Assembly (NCBI GenBank): GCA_025994075.1
Contig: JAMQGV010000022.1
Span: 1 to 64,000, forward strand
From: Vicinamibacteria bacterium
Lineage (GTDB): Bacteria > Acidobacteriota > Vicinamibacteria > Fen-336
Reading direction: 5' to 3'
DNA length: 64,000 nucleotides
This document shows, one piece after another, positions 16,937 through 24,438 of this stretch. The notes under the pieces were generated by a model. That model was not told the DNA's origin. It made no database searches and saw only the letters and a list, made by a program, of their open reading frames with translations. Within the stretch, counting starts at the first letter, position 1. Every line of letters begins with the position of its first letter. The translations under genes were made by a program, and so were the position numbers.

Positions 16937-18613
16937 TTACAGCAGGGCCCTCAGCCGGGCGTACCCGGCACGGGACACGGGGAGCTTGTGGCCGTCGTGG
17001 AGGATCGCCGTGCGGGAGTCCTTCGCGTAGGTCTCGATCCGGGCCAGGCGCTCGAGGTTCAGCAGGTACGAGCGGTGGATGCGGACGAAACACGCGGGGT
17101 CGAGGCTGCGCTCGAGCTCGGCGAGCGTCTGCTCCTTCAGGTAGTCGCGGCCCTCCGAGCGCAGGCACACGTAGTCGTCCTGGGCCTGCACCCAGTCCAG
17201 CTTCGGCGTGGGGATCACGTGGACGCGGGCGCCGTCGCGGACCAGGATGCGCTCCGCCCAGGCCGCGGCGGCCGGCGCGGGAGGCTGGGCGGCGGCGCGC
17301 AGTTCGACGGCCGAAGGCGGGGCGACGCGGCCCAGCCGCGCGCGGGCTCGCGCGAGCGCCGCGTCGAAGCGCTCGCGGGACACCGGCTTCTGGAGGTAGT
17401 CGACCGCGTGCACGTCGAACGCCTTGAGCGCGTACTCGTCGTAGGCGGTCACGAAGATCACGCCGATCTCGCGGCCGATCAGCTCCAGCACCTCGAAGCC
17501 GTCGAGCTTGGGCATCTGCACGTCCAGCAGCAGCAGGTCCGGCGCGTGTTCGGCCGCCGCCTTGACGGCCTCGAAACCGTTGGCGCACTCGGCGACCACC
17601 TCGACGTCCGCGTGCGCCGCCAGGTACTCGCGCAACACGGCGCGCGCCAGCGCCTCGTCGTCGACGATCGCGACCCGCAGCCGGCCGGTGCGCGGGGCGG
17701 CCGCGACACGCGCCGCGCGGGCGGGCGCGGGAGTCGCGCTGGCGGCCGCGGCGCGTTCGAGCAGCGCGACGAGTTCGGCGACCACGTCGGCCATCGCCCC
17801 GAAGCGTTCGTCGCGGTCCTTGGCGAGGCAGACGTCGAGCAGGTCCTGCAGGTCCGCCTGCACGTCCGGCGCAGCGCCCGCCAGCGGCGGCAGCCGCGGC
17901 GCCGGATCCTTCAGCACCGCGTGCAGCGTCTCGATGCCGTTCGCGCGCAGGAAGGCGGGCCGGCCCGCGAACAGCTCGTGCAGCAGCGCGCCGAACGAGA
18001 ACACGTCGGCGCGGCGGTCGACGTCTTCGCCGCGCGCCTGCTCGGGCGCCATGTACGCCGCGGTGCCCAGGATGCGCCCCGGGTCGGTGCCCGCCTGGGC
18101 GGGAGTGTCGACCGCGCCGCCGAAGTCGCCCAGCGGGTGCAGCAGCTTGGCCAGCCCGAAATCGATCAGCTTGACCCGCCGCTCCGCGGTGACCAGCACG
18201 TTGGCGGGCTTCAGGTCGCGGTGCACGATCCCGGCCGCGTGCGCGGCCGCCAGCCCGTCGGCGACCTGCCGCGCGATGTCGAGCCGGGCCGCGAGGCCGG
18301 CCTCCGCGCCCGCGGCGGCGCTCCACTCGTCGAGCCGCCGCCCCGGCACCCGCTCCATCGCGATGAAGGCGACGCCGTCCTCCTCCCCCACCTCGTGCAC
18401 GACGGCGATCGCCGGGTGCTGCAGCGAAGCGGCGGCCCGCGCCTCGCGCAGCAGCCGCGAGCGCAGCTCCGCGTCTCCGACCCGGTCGGGCCGCAGCACC
18501 TTGAGCGCGACCTCGCGCCCGAGGTGGAGGTCGGTCGCCACGTACACGACGCCGATGCCGCCGCGGCTCAGCTCCCCGGTGACGCGGTAGTGCGACAGCG
18601 TTCGTCCGATCAT
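16937..18613 (-). CDS. Ser/Thr protein kinase - receiver - LytTR triple-domain regulator
   Basis: A protein of 558 residues with three joined modules. Residues 6-285 are a Hanks-type kinase with all key residues: Lys38 in VALKVL, HRDLKPAN (Asp133), DFG (151-153) and MAPEQ. After an Ala/Pro linker, residues 313-425 are a receiver with DDE, phosphoacceptor Asp364 in LLLLDVQMP and Lys409 in QKP. Residues 455-558 are a LytTR DNA-binding domain (VQAQDDYVCL, FVRIHRSYLLN). No membrane helix is visible, so it is cytoplasmic. I chose the ATG at 18613 rather than the one 4 codons upstream because MIGRTLSHYR matches kinase N-termini and the upstream ATG lies inside a -10 (TAGAAT). It is divergent from the LiaF/LytS genes, its likely partners. 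Confidence 0.93.
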   Translation of the reverse strand: MIGRTLSHYRVTGELSRGGIGVVYVATDLHLGREVALKVLRPDRVGDAELRSRLLREARAAASLQHPAIAVVHEVGEEDGVAFIAMERVPGRRLDEWSAAAGAEAGLAARLDIARQVADGLAAAHAAGIVHRDLKPANVLVTAERRVKLIDFGLAKLLHPLGDFGGAVDTPAQAGTDPGRILGTAAYMAPEQARGEDVDRRADVFSFGALLHELFAGRPAFLRANGIETLHAVLKDPAPRLPPLAGAAPDVQADLQDLLDVCLAKDRDERFGAMADVVAELVALLERAAAASATPAPARAARVAAAPRTGRLRVAIVDDEALARAVLREYLAAHADVEVVAECANGFEAVKAAAEHAPDLLLLDVQMPKLDGFEVLELIGREIGVIFVTAYDEYALKAFDVHAVDYLQKPVSRERFDAALARARARLGRVAPPSAVELRAAAQPPAPAAAAWAERILVRDGARVHVIPTPKLDWVQAQDDYVCLRSEGRDYLKEQTLAELERSLDPACFVRIHRSYLLNLERLARIETYAKDSRTAILHDGHKLPVSRAGYARLRALL

Positions 18614-18623
18614 GCGCAGGCCC

Positions 18624-18629
18624 ATTCTA
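18624..18629 (-). promoter_or_regulatory. -10 TAGAAT of the kinase-LytTR gene, short leader
   Basis: TAGAAT matches five of six consensus bases and ends 10 nt before the chosen ATG. The hexamer 17 bp upstream (CGGCGC) is a poor -35, as expected for an activator-dependent promoter. The predicted leader is only a few nucleotides long. Confidence 0.45.
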
Positions 18630-18663
18630 GTGGTGCAGTACGAGCCGCGCCGCGCCCGCGAGG

Positions 18664-18698
18664 CGCCGTTCGCCGGGGCCCTGCCGCCGTTCGCCGGG
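18664..18698 (+). promoter_or_regulatory. Direct repeat with 21-bp period, candidate LytTR operator
   Basis: The 14-mer CGCCGTTCGCCGGG occurs at 18664-18677 and again at 18685-18698, exactly 21 bp apart. Each copy contains GCCGTTCGC, which fits seven of nine positions of the published LytTR half-site [TA][AC][CA]GTTN[AG][TG]. Two 9-mers 12 bp apart is the classic LytTR spacing. The pair sits about 47-81 bp upstream of the kinase-LytTR start site and 43-77 bp upstream of the inferred LiaF-side start site, so one operator could serve both promoters. Confidence 0.55.
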
Positions 18699-18750
18699 CC
18701 GCGGGCTCGGAAGCGGCGCCGGTCTCGTTAGGATCGGCAGGAGGATGGGA

Positions 18751-19134
18751 ATGGCCGAGAGGAAGGGGCGGGTCGACTCCACCGGCGCGGTCGCCGTGGG
18801 CCTGCTGATGATGAGCCTGGGCGTCCTGATGATCGCGGACCGGCTGGGCTGGGTCGAGATCCGGGCCTGGCATTACCAGAAGTTCTGGCCGCTGAGCCTC
18901 GTGTTCCTCGGCCTCGGGCAGTGGCTGAACCGAAGGGGCTGGTGCGACGGCCTCGGCCTCGCCAGCGCCGGCCTGCTGCTCCTGGCCCACAACCTGGACG
19001 TCCTGTCGCTGTGGGACTCCTGGCCGCTGTTCCTCGTCGCCGGCGGCGCCTCGATCGTGCTCGAGTCGCTGATGGAGTCCCGCCGCACCGTCCGCACCGC
19101 GTCCACCGCCCCGGAGGCCCGCCATGACCGTTGA
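18751..19134 (+). CDS. LiaI/LiaF-type small membrane protein
   Basis: A protein of 127 residues with about four hydrophobic segments and paired tryptophan-proline motifs (FWPLSLVFLG, SWPLFLVAGG) typical of the LiaI-LiaF-like/DUF5668 membrane module. AGGAGG at 18739-18744 sits 6 nt before the ATG at 18751; an ATG two codons earlier directly abuts it and is less likely. LiaF-type proteins modulate sensor kinases that respond to cell-envelope stress. The gene overlaps the next one by 11 bp and heads the operon that also encodes the LytS-type kinase. Confidence 0.82.
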   Translation: MAERKGRVDSTGAVAVGLLMMSLGVLMIADRLGWVEIRAWHYQKFWPLSLVFLGLGQWLNRRGWCDGLGLASAGLLLLAHNLDVLSLWDSWPLFLVAGGASIVLESLMESRRTVRTASTAPEARHDR

Positions 19135-19807
19135 GAAGAGCCCCGCGCTGCAGCCCCGCACCGTGCTCGGCCTGCTGCTGATGGCCGTCGGCGTGGTCTT
19201 CACGCTCGGCAACCTGCGGCTGATCGAGGCCCGCCAGTACCTGAAGTACTGGCCCCTGTTCGTGATCGCCTTCGGCATCACGCTGGCGCTCGACCCGCGG
19301 CGGCGGCTGGCCGGCGCGCTGTGGAGCCTGGCCGGCGCCTGGATGCTCGCGAGCAACCTCGGCGTCGTGCCCGTCAGCTTCTGGGACCTCTGGCCCGGCG
19401 CGCTGTTCGTGCTGCTCGGCGCCCACGTCGCCTTCGGCGGCTTCCGCCGGCGCGGCGACCTGCCGGTGACAATCGCGCGCCGCAGCCACGTGGTCGCGGT
19501 GATGGGCGCCCACGAGCTCAAGAACGACTCGCCCGAGTTCGAGGGAGCCGACATGATGGCGGTGATGGGCGGCTGCGAGTTCGACCTGCGCCACGCGACG
19601 CCCCGCGACGGCGAGGCGATGATCGACGCCGTGGCCTTCATGGGCGGCATCGAGATCCGCGTGCCCCGCGACTGGCACGTGGTCGTCCGCGGCATCCCGT
19701 TCATGGGCGGCATCACCGACGAGACCGAGCCTCCCGCCGAGGAGACCGGCAAGCGGCTGGTCGTCAACGCCTTCGCCATGATGGGCGGCGTCGAGATCAA
19801 GAACTGA
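19124..19807 (+). CDS. LiaF-like envelope-stress membrane protein
   Basis: A protein of 227 residues. The N-terminal half has three or four membrane segments of the same type as the preceding gene (YLKYWPLFVIAFGITLAL, FWDLWPGALFVLLG). The C-terminal half is a soluble beta-rich repeat domain with recurring MGG motifs (AVMGGCEFDL, FMGGIEIRVP, PFMGGIT, MMGGVEI), the cell-wall-active antibiotic response/LiaF C-terminal domain. In Firmicutes LiaF inhibits the LiaS kinase. Here the next gene encodes a LytS-type kinase, 5 nt downstream, so an analogous sensor-inhibitor role is likely. Confidence 0.87.
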   Translation: MTVEKSPALQPRTVLGLLLMAVGVVFTLGNLRLIEARQYLKYWPLFVIAFGITLALDPRRRLAGALWSLAGAWMLASNLGVVPVSFWDLWPGALFVLLGAHVAFGGFRRRGDLPVTIARRSHVVAVMGAHELKNDSPEFEGADMMAVMGGCEFDLRHATPRDGEAMIDAVAFMGGIEIRVPRDWHVVVRGIPFMGGITDETEPPAEETGKRLVVNAFAMMGGVEIKN

Positions 19808-19812
19808 CCGCG

Positions 19813-20874
19813 ATGGCGCCCGAGACGAGCCCGGGCCGGCTGGGCCCCATGCTGGCGGCGGTGCCGCCCGTGTGGGGCCTGCTGGCGCTCGCGCTGGTCT
19901 CGGGCGGCCTGGCCGGCGGCGAGGCGGTGGCGCTGGGCCTGCCGCTGGCGGCGGTGCTGGGCGGGTTCGGCTTCCCCGCGCGCTCGCTCGCCGATTCCCA
20001 GCCGATCGGCCGCACGACGGTGTGGCGGCTGGTCCTGGTCCACGCGATCGCGGCGACGATGGCCAGCGCCGTCTGGGTCGCGGCGGCGCGCGGCCTGGCG
20101 GCGGGGTTCGATCCCGCCTTCCCCGGCGTCGAGACCCGCCTCGAGGCCGCCGTGCCGCTGCTGGCGGCGATCGGCGGGCTCGGGTTCCTGCTCGCCGCGT
20201 CGCTCCAGCACGCGCAGGCCGCGGCCCGGCGCTCGCACGAGGCCGAGCGGCGCGAGCTCGACCAGCGGGTGCTCTCGCGCGAGGCGGAACTCAAGGCACT
20301 GCGGGCCCAGCTCCAGCCCCACTTCCTGTTCAACGCCCTCAACTCGATCAGCGCGCTGACCACGGCCAACCCGGCCGGGGCGCGCGACATGTGCGTGCGG
20401 CTCGCCGAGTTCCTGCGGCTGTCGCTGCGCCACGGCCAGCGCGACGCGATCCCCCTCGGCGAGGAGCTCGGCCTCGTCGAACGCTACCTCGCGATCGAGC
20501 AGGTCCGCTTCGGCGAGCGGCTGCGGGTCGCGTGGCAGGTGGACGAGGCCGCGCGCGCGGTTCCGGTGCCGCCGCTGCTGCTGCAGCCGCTGGTGGAGAA
20601 CGCCGTCGGCCACGGCATCGCGGGGCTCGTCGAGGGCGGCGTCGTGCGGGTCGCCGCGGGGCGCGCGGGCGACCGGCTCTGGCTCGAGGTGGAGAACCCC
20701 GTCGACGCCGACGCCCCGCCGCGGCGCCGCGGAGAGGGGGTGGGCCTCGAGAACGTGCGGCGCCGGCTGGCGGCCGCCAGCGGCGGGCGCGGGCGCCTGG
20801 AGGCCGGCGGGGCCGCCGGGAGCTTCCGGGTGCGGATCGAGCTGCCCGCCGAACCGGAGGCCGCGCCGCGGTAG
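19813..20874 (+). CDS. LytS-type sensor histidine kinase
   Basis: A protein of 353 residues with four to five hydrophobic segments in residues 15-130, a short coiled coil (135-165), then a His_kinase/LytS core with the phosphoacceptor His170 in QLQPHFLFNALNSIS. An HATPase domain follows, with LLQPLVENAVGHGI as N-box and GVGLENVRRRL as G-box. Kinases of this class pair with LytTR-type response regulators. None lies in this operon, but the kinase-receiver-LytTR fusion is divergent and 1.2 kb away, making it the obvious partner. There is no extracytoplasmic sensing domain, so sensing probably goes through its helices or the LiaF-like proteins. Confidence 0.92.
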   Translation: MAPETSPGRLGPMLAAVPPVWGLLALALVSGGLAGGEAVALGLPLAAVLGGFGFPARSLADSQPIGRTTVWRLVLVHAIAATMASAVWVAAARGLAAGFDPAFPGVETRLEAAVPLLAAIGGLGFLLAASLQHAQAAARRSHEAERRELDQRVLSREAELKALRAQLQPHFLFNALNSISALTTANPAGARDMCVRLAEFLRLSLRHGQRDAIPLGEELGLVERYLAIEQVRFGERLRVAWQVDEAARAVPVPPLLLQPLVENAVGHGIAGLVEGGVVRVAAGRAGDRLWLEVENPVDADAPPRRRGEGVGLENVRRRLAAASGGRGRLEAGGAAGSFRVRIELPAEPEAAPR

Positions 20875-20886
20875 GATGCCCCGGCC

Positions 20887-22368
20887 ATGCGCCGGAGGCT
20901 GACGACGCTCGCGCTCCTCGCCGCCCTCGGGGCCGGCTGCCAGCGCGCTCCGGCGCTGGAGCGCATCGCGGTGGCCGTGCCCTACGGGCCCCAGGACCTG
21001 TGGGCCCACCGCTCGGCGGACGAGGTCAGCAACTCCGTCCTGCGCAGCGCCTACGAGCCGCTGGTCGACCTCTCGGCCGACCTGCGGCTCGAGCCGGCGC
21101 TCGCCGAGTCGTGGCACAACCCCGACGACCTGACCTGGGAGTTCCGGCTGCGCCCCGGCGTGCGGCTGCACGACGGCACGCCGCTGACCGCCGCCCACGT
21201 CGCCGCCTACTTCAACCGCATCCTCGGCGATCCCGGCACGCAGCGCAGCCCCGGCCACCTGCTGGCCGTCGTCCAGGCGGTCGGCGCCGACACCGTGCAA
21301 CTGCGCACCCGGCGGCCCGTCGGCTGGCTGCCTTCGCAGCTCGCGCGACTGCTGGTCGCGGTCGAAACCCCCGGCAGCCCGATCCCGCTCGGCACCGGGC
21401 CCTACCGCATCACGAGCTGGACCCCGGGCGGCGCGGTGGAACTGGTCGCCGTCGAAGGCCACCGCGACGGGGCTCCGGCCATGCCCCGCGTCGCGTTCGT
21501 TCCGGTGCCGGACCCGGCGGAAGCGGTGCGACGGCTGCGGGCCGGCGAGGTCCACCTCGTCTCGGAGCCCGACGGCCAGGCCTGGCACGCACTGCGGCGC
21601 GAGCCCGGCCTGCGCACGATCGAACGCCCCAGCCTGCGGGTCCTCTTCCTCGGTCTCAACAGCCTGCCCTCGACCCGCCGCCCCGAGCTGCGCGATGTCC
21701 GGGTGCGCCGCGCCCTGCGCCGGGCGCTGGACCCGCGGGCCCTCCTGGCGCCGATCGATCCCGCGCCCGGCGTCCCGTTCCGCGAGCTGGTGCCACCCGA
21801 GCTCGTGGGTGCGCATGGCCACCTGGCGGTCGAGCCTCCCGACCCGGAGGCGGCGCAGGCGCTGCTCGCCGCCGCCGGCGCCACCGACCTCGCGATGGAG
21901 CTCGACTGGGAGGACCGCCGGTACGCGGGCATCGAGAGCGTGGCCACCGGCGTGATCGAGCAGCTCGCCCGCGCGGGAGTGCGCGTCACCCCGCGCCCGC
22001 GCGAGCCCGGCAGCCGCCTCGACCGGGACCGCACGGAGCTCTTCCTGCTCGGCTGGCTGCACTCCTCCGGCGACGCGGCGGCGAGCTACGAGTACCTGCT
22101 GCACTCGCCCGCCGGCCAGGGACGCGGCGGCCTGTCGACGTACTCCAACCCCGAGGTGGACCGCTTGCTGGCGGAGATCGCGAAGCCGATTCCCGGCGAG
22201 GCCCGCCAGCGGCTGCTGCGCGAGGTGGCCGAGCGGGTCCACGAGGACGTCGCGCTGATCCCGCTCTACCGCACGTTCGACCGCTACGCGTTCGACGCGC
22301 GGCTCGACTTCAACCCGCGCCTGGACCGCCGGATCCGGGGCCAGGACCTGCGCCCCGTCCGTCGCTGA
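20887..22368 (+). CDS. Family 5 (peptide/nickel type) solute-binding lipoprotein
   Basis: A protein of 493 residues. The N-terminus ends in the lipobox LGAGC (Cys19), so the mature protein is lipid-anchored. The fold is SBP_bac_5: AYEPLVDLSADLRLEPALAE, WEFRLRPGVRLHDGTPLTA, then LGTGPYRI, and the C-terminal YSNPEVDRLLAEI. The family binds oligopeptides, heme, nickel or sugars for ABC importers. No permease or ATPase gene is nearby, so it either feeds a transporter encoded elsewhere or acts as a sensor. Its ATG is 12 nt after the kinase stop, with TAGGAT between. It overlaps the convergent small membrane gene by 59 bp. Confidence 0.88.
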   Translation: MRRRLTTLALLAALGAGCQRAPALERIAVAVPYGPQDLWAHRSADEVSNSVLRSAYEPLVDLSADLRLEPALAESWHNPDDLTWEFRLRPGVRLHDGTPLTAAHVAAYFNRILGDPGTQRSPGHLLAVVQAVGADTVQLRTRRPVGWLPSQLARLLVAVETPGSPIPLGTGPYRITSWTPGGAVELVAVEGHRDGAPAMPRVAFVPVPDPAEAVRRLRAGEVHLVSEPDGQAWHALRREPGLRTIERPSLRVLFLGLNSLPSTRRPELRDVRVRRALRRALDPRALLAPIDPAPGVPFRELVPPELVGAHGHLAVEPPDPEAAQALLAAAGATDLAMELDWEDRRYAGIESVATGVIEQLARAGVRVTPRPREPGSRLDRDRTELFLLGWLHSSGDAAASYEYLLHSPAGQGRGGLSTYSNPEVDRLLAEIAKPIPGEARQRLLREVAERVHEDVALIPLYRTFDRYAFDARLDFNPRLDRRIRGQDLRPVRR

Positions 22369-22633
22369 GCGTGCGGGCGTGGCGCGCGGCCTCCGCGCGC
22401 ATCCGCCGCTCGGCGCGCAGCTCGCTCGCGCACGCCGCCGCGTAGAGCACGACGACCGCCCCCGCGCCGAGTACCGAGCGCGAGAGGTGTGCGGCCAGCG
22501 CCGCGAAGAAGCCGAAGATCGCGGGCGCGACCGGCAGCGAGAAGCGCCGCTCGCCCGCGAGCCGCGCCTGGACCAGGTAGATCGCGAGACACGCCGCGCT
22601 GGCCACGACGAAGGTGACCGCGAAGCGCGCCAC
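22310..22633 (-). CDS. Small two-helix membrane protein of unknown function
   Basis: A protein of 107 residues starting GTG, with two or three hydrophobic segments (residues 4-20, 33-65), a charged stretch (ELRAERRMRAEAAR) and a Gly/Pro-rich tail. No family is recognised. It starts 5 nt after the PhoX-like gene and reads in the same direction. Its last 59 bp are antisense to the end of the solute-binding protein gene, and the low-complexity tail falls in this overlap, so the true end is somewhat uncertain. Confidence 0.55.
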   Translation of the reverse strand: MARFAVTFVVASAACLAIYLVQARLAGERRFSLPVAPAIFGFFAALAAHLSRSVLGAGAVVVLYAAACASELRAERRMRAEAARHARTLSDGRGAGPGPGSGGPGAG

Positions 22634-22638
22634 CCCTG

Positions 22639-24357
22639 TCAGCTCCTGCGGATCGCCACCACGGCCGGCTGCGGCGGCGCGCCGGGCGTGCCCAGCGGCC
22701 AGTTGGAGCCCTTCGGCGAGTCTTCTGCGCGCATCCGCGTGCCCCAGCGCTCGCCGGGGTGCTGGACCGAGAGGAACAGCGCCTGCTCCCCGGGCGCGAA
22801 CGCGGGGCCCGTGGGCTCGGCCTCGCACGGCAGCGACGCGAACTGCTCGACCGCGCCGCGGCGCGCGCCCAGCACGCCGAGCCGGAACAGGCCGGAGTTG
22901 CCGAGCGGCACGTAGTCCGGGTGGACGTGGATCACGTCCGAGCTGAGGTCGGTCGTCAGCCACAGGTCGCCGCGGGCGTCGATCGCGAGGTTGTCCGGCT
23001 GGGCGAACGGCGCGCCCGCGCGCTCGCCGCGGCGGGCGCCGACGCAGAAGCGCTCCCAGCGGAAGCGGCTGGCGAGCGGGTCGCCGCCCTTCTCGACGAT
23101 GCGCCACACCTCGCCGAACGGGTTCTGCCACGGCCCGGAGCGCCCCGGCGCGGCGGTGAAGGAGATGAAGACCGAGCCGTCGGCGGGATGCACCTCGAGG
23201 TCCTCGGGGCGCCCCGAGGGCGTGGCCCCGATCGCGTTCGCGGCCTGGTAGGCGTCGAGCAGCATCGCGCCGGGCGACGCGTAGCAGTCGCGCAGCCGCT
23301 TCGCGCCGCGCGGGATGAACGGCTTCGGGTCCTTGGGGTCGGGGTTGGGGTCGAGCTCCGTGCGCAGCTCGAGCGGGATCCACTCGCCGCGGCCGTCGGC
23401 CGCGAAGCGGGCCGCGAACAGCCGGCCCGCGGCGAGCAGGTGACGGTTGCCGGCGTCCCCGGGCCGATAGGAGAAGTTGGAGACGAACTTCCAGACGTGG
23501 CCGCCGAGGCGATCGTCGCCCATGTAGCAGACGACGGGGCGGCCCGGGGTCACGCGCAGGCCCACGTTCTCGTGGCGGAAGCGGCCGAGCGCCGTGTGCT
23601 TCACGGGCGTCGAGCCGGGGTCGAACGGGTCGAACTCGACGACCCAGCCGTAGTGGCCGCCGGGCAGGTTGAACACGCCGCCCGTCGCGAAGCGGCCCTG
23701 GCCGTCGACCTGGGCCGGCACCCGCTGGTCGAAGTTCTCCTCGCAGGTGAGGGCAGTGCCCCAAGGCGTGACCTGGCCGCCGCAGTTGTCGAAGGTGCCC
23801 TCCACGGTGCCACCGCCCAGCAGGCCCGCGGCAGGGCCGTCGGCGCGCATCGGCGTGAAGGCGTCGATCCGGCGGTTGAGCGGGTCGCCGACCACCGCCG
23901 CCCAGCGGCCGTCGCCGTCCCGCCGCACGCGCACGACGGAGCAGCCCACGTCCCGCTTCTGGTCGTCGACCTCGGGGCGCCGGCCGCGCAGCATCTCGAA
24001 CGTCTGCGGGTAGAGCGCGGCGTCGCCGCCGTAGGCGAGGCTGATGTACTCGTGGTTGACGACCAGCACCAGGTCGTCGGCGCCGTCGCGGGGGAACACG
24101 CCGATCCAGTCGTTGTTGTAGCCGAAGGTGCGGCCGTCGGCGGTGAACGGGTCGCCCCACTTCAGCACGACGTCGTGGACGAAGCCGTCCGGCAGCACCA
24201 GGGCGTCGCGGTCGGTGGGCTCGATCGGCGCGAAGCGCGCGAACGGCGAGTCGGGCGCCGCGTCAGCGCGGACACGGACCGCCAGCGGTCCCAGCGACGC
24301 CTCCAACGGCGGCAGTGCCGCCAGCGCGCCGAGCGACTTCAGGAAGCGGCGTCTCAT
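22639..24357 (-). CDS. PhoX-like (DUF839) Tat-exported phosphatase
   Basis: A protein of 572 residues with a twin-arginine signal (RRRFLKSLGALAAL). The PhoX beta-propeller signature is present: FGYNNDWIGVFP, VVNHEYISLAYGG, NCGGQVTPWGTALTCEENF, VCYMGDDRLGGHVWKFVS and QPDNLAIDARGDLWLTTD. PhoX enzymes are Ca2+/Fe3+ monomeric alkaline phosphatases that fold before Tat export. tatA and tatC are present at 32067-33186. The gene has its own probable -10, and CCGGAGG sits 9 nt before the ATG. The exact substrate is unproven because DUF839 includes non-phosphatase members. Confidence 0.88.
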   Translation of the reverse strand: MRRRFLKSLGALAALPPLEASLGPLAVRVRADAAPDSPFARFAPIEPTDRDALVLPDGFVHDVVLKWGDPFTADGRTFGYNNDWIGVFPRDGADDLVLVVNHEYISLAYGGDAALYPQTFEMLRGRRPEVDDQKRDVGCSVVRVRRDGDGRWAAVVGDPLNRRIDAFTPMRADGPAAGLLGGGTVEGTFDNCGGQVTPWGTALTCEENFDQRVPAQVDGQGRFATGGVFNLPGGHYGWVVEFDPFDPGSTPVKHTALGRFRHENVGLRVTPGRPVVCYMGDDRLGGHVWKFVSNFSYRPGDAGNRHLLAAGRLFAARFAADGRGEWIPLELRTELDPNPDPKDPKPFIPRGAKRLRDCYASPGAMLLDAYQAANAIGATPSGRPEDLEVHPADGSVFISFTAAPGRSGPWQNPFGEVWRIVEKGGDPLASRFRWERFCVGARRGERAGAPFAQPDNLAIDARGDLWLTTDLSSDVIHVHPDYVPLGNSGLFRLGVLGARRGAVEQFASLPCEAEPTGPAFAPGEQALFLSVQHPGERWGTRMRAEDSPKGSNWPLGTPGAPPQPAVVAIRRS

Positions 24358-24416
24358 CGCCGGGAGCCTCCGGTGCCGGCCACGGAACGGGGAGGGCCCG
24401 CCCGCAACCGGCCCGG

Positions 24417-24425
24417 AGTTTAGCG
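24417..24425 (-). promoter_or_regulatory. -10-like CGCTAAACT before the PhoX-like gene
   Basis: TAAACT preceded by CGC lies about 60 nt upstream of the PhoX-like ATG, in the 81-bp gap after the M3 peptidase gene. It suggests separate transcription of the phosphatase. No clear -35 was seen. Confidence 0.3.
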
Positions 24426-24438
24426 TCTCGGCGAGCGG

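Noticed and set aside
11278..17030. Plus-strand open frames of 869 and 1,064 codons across the glycan operon
   Set aside because: They are antisense to proteins with complete catalytic motifs (ABC transporter, GT2 fusion) and have shadow-type composition.
18613..18625. Upstream ATG (18625) as start of the kinase-LytTR gene
   Set aside because: It lies within TAGAAT, and the ATG at 18613 gives the usual kinase N-terminus.
18610..22242. 1,210-codon minus-strand frame over the LiaF/LytS/SBP genes
   Set aside because: The plus-strand genes have SDs, a lipobox and an intact kinase core; the minus translation has no recognisable domain.
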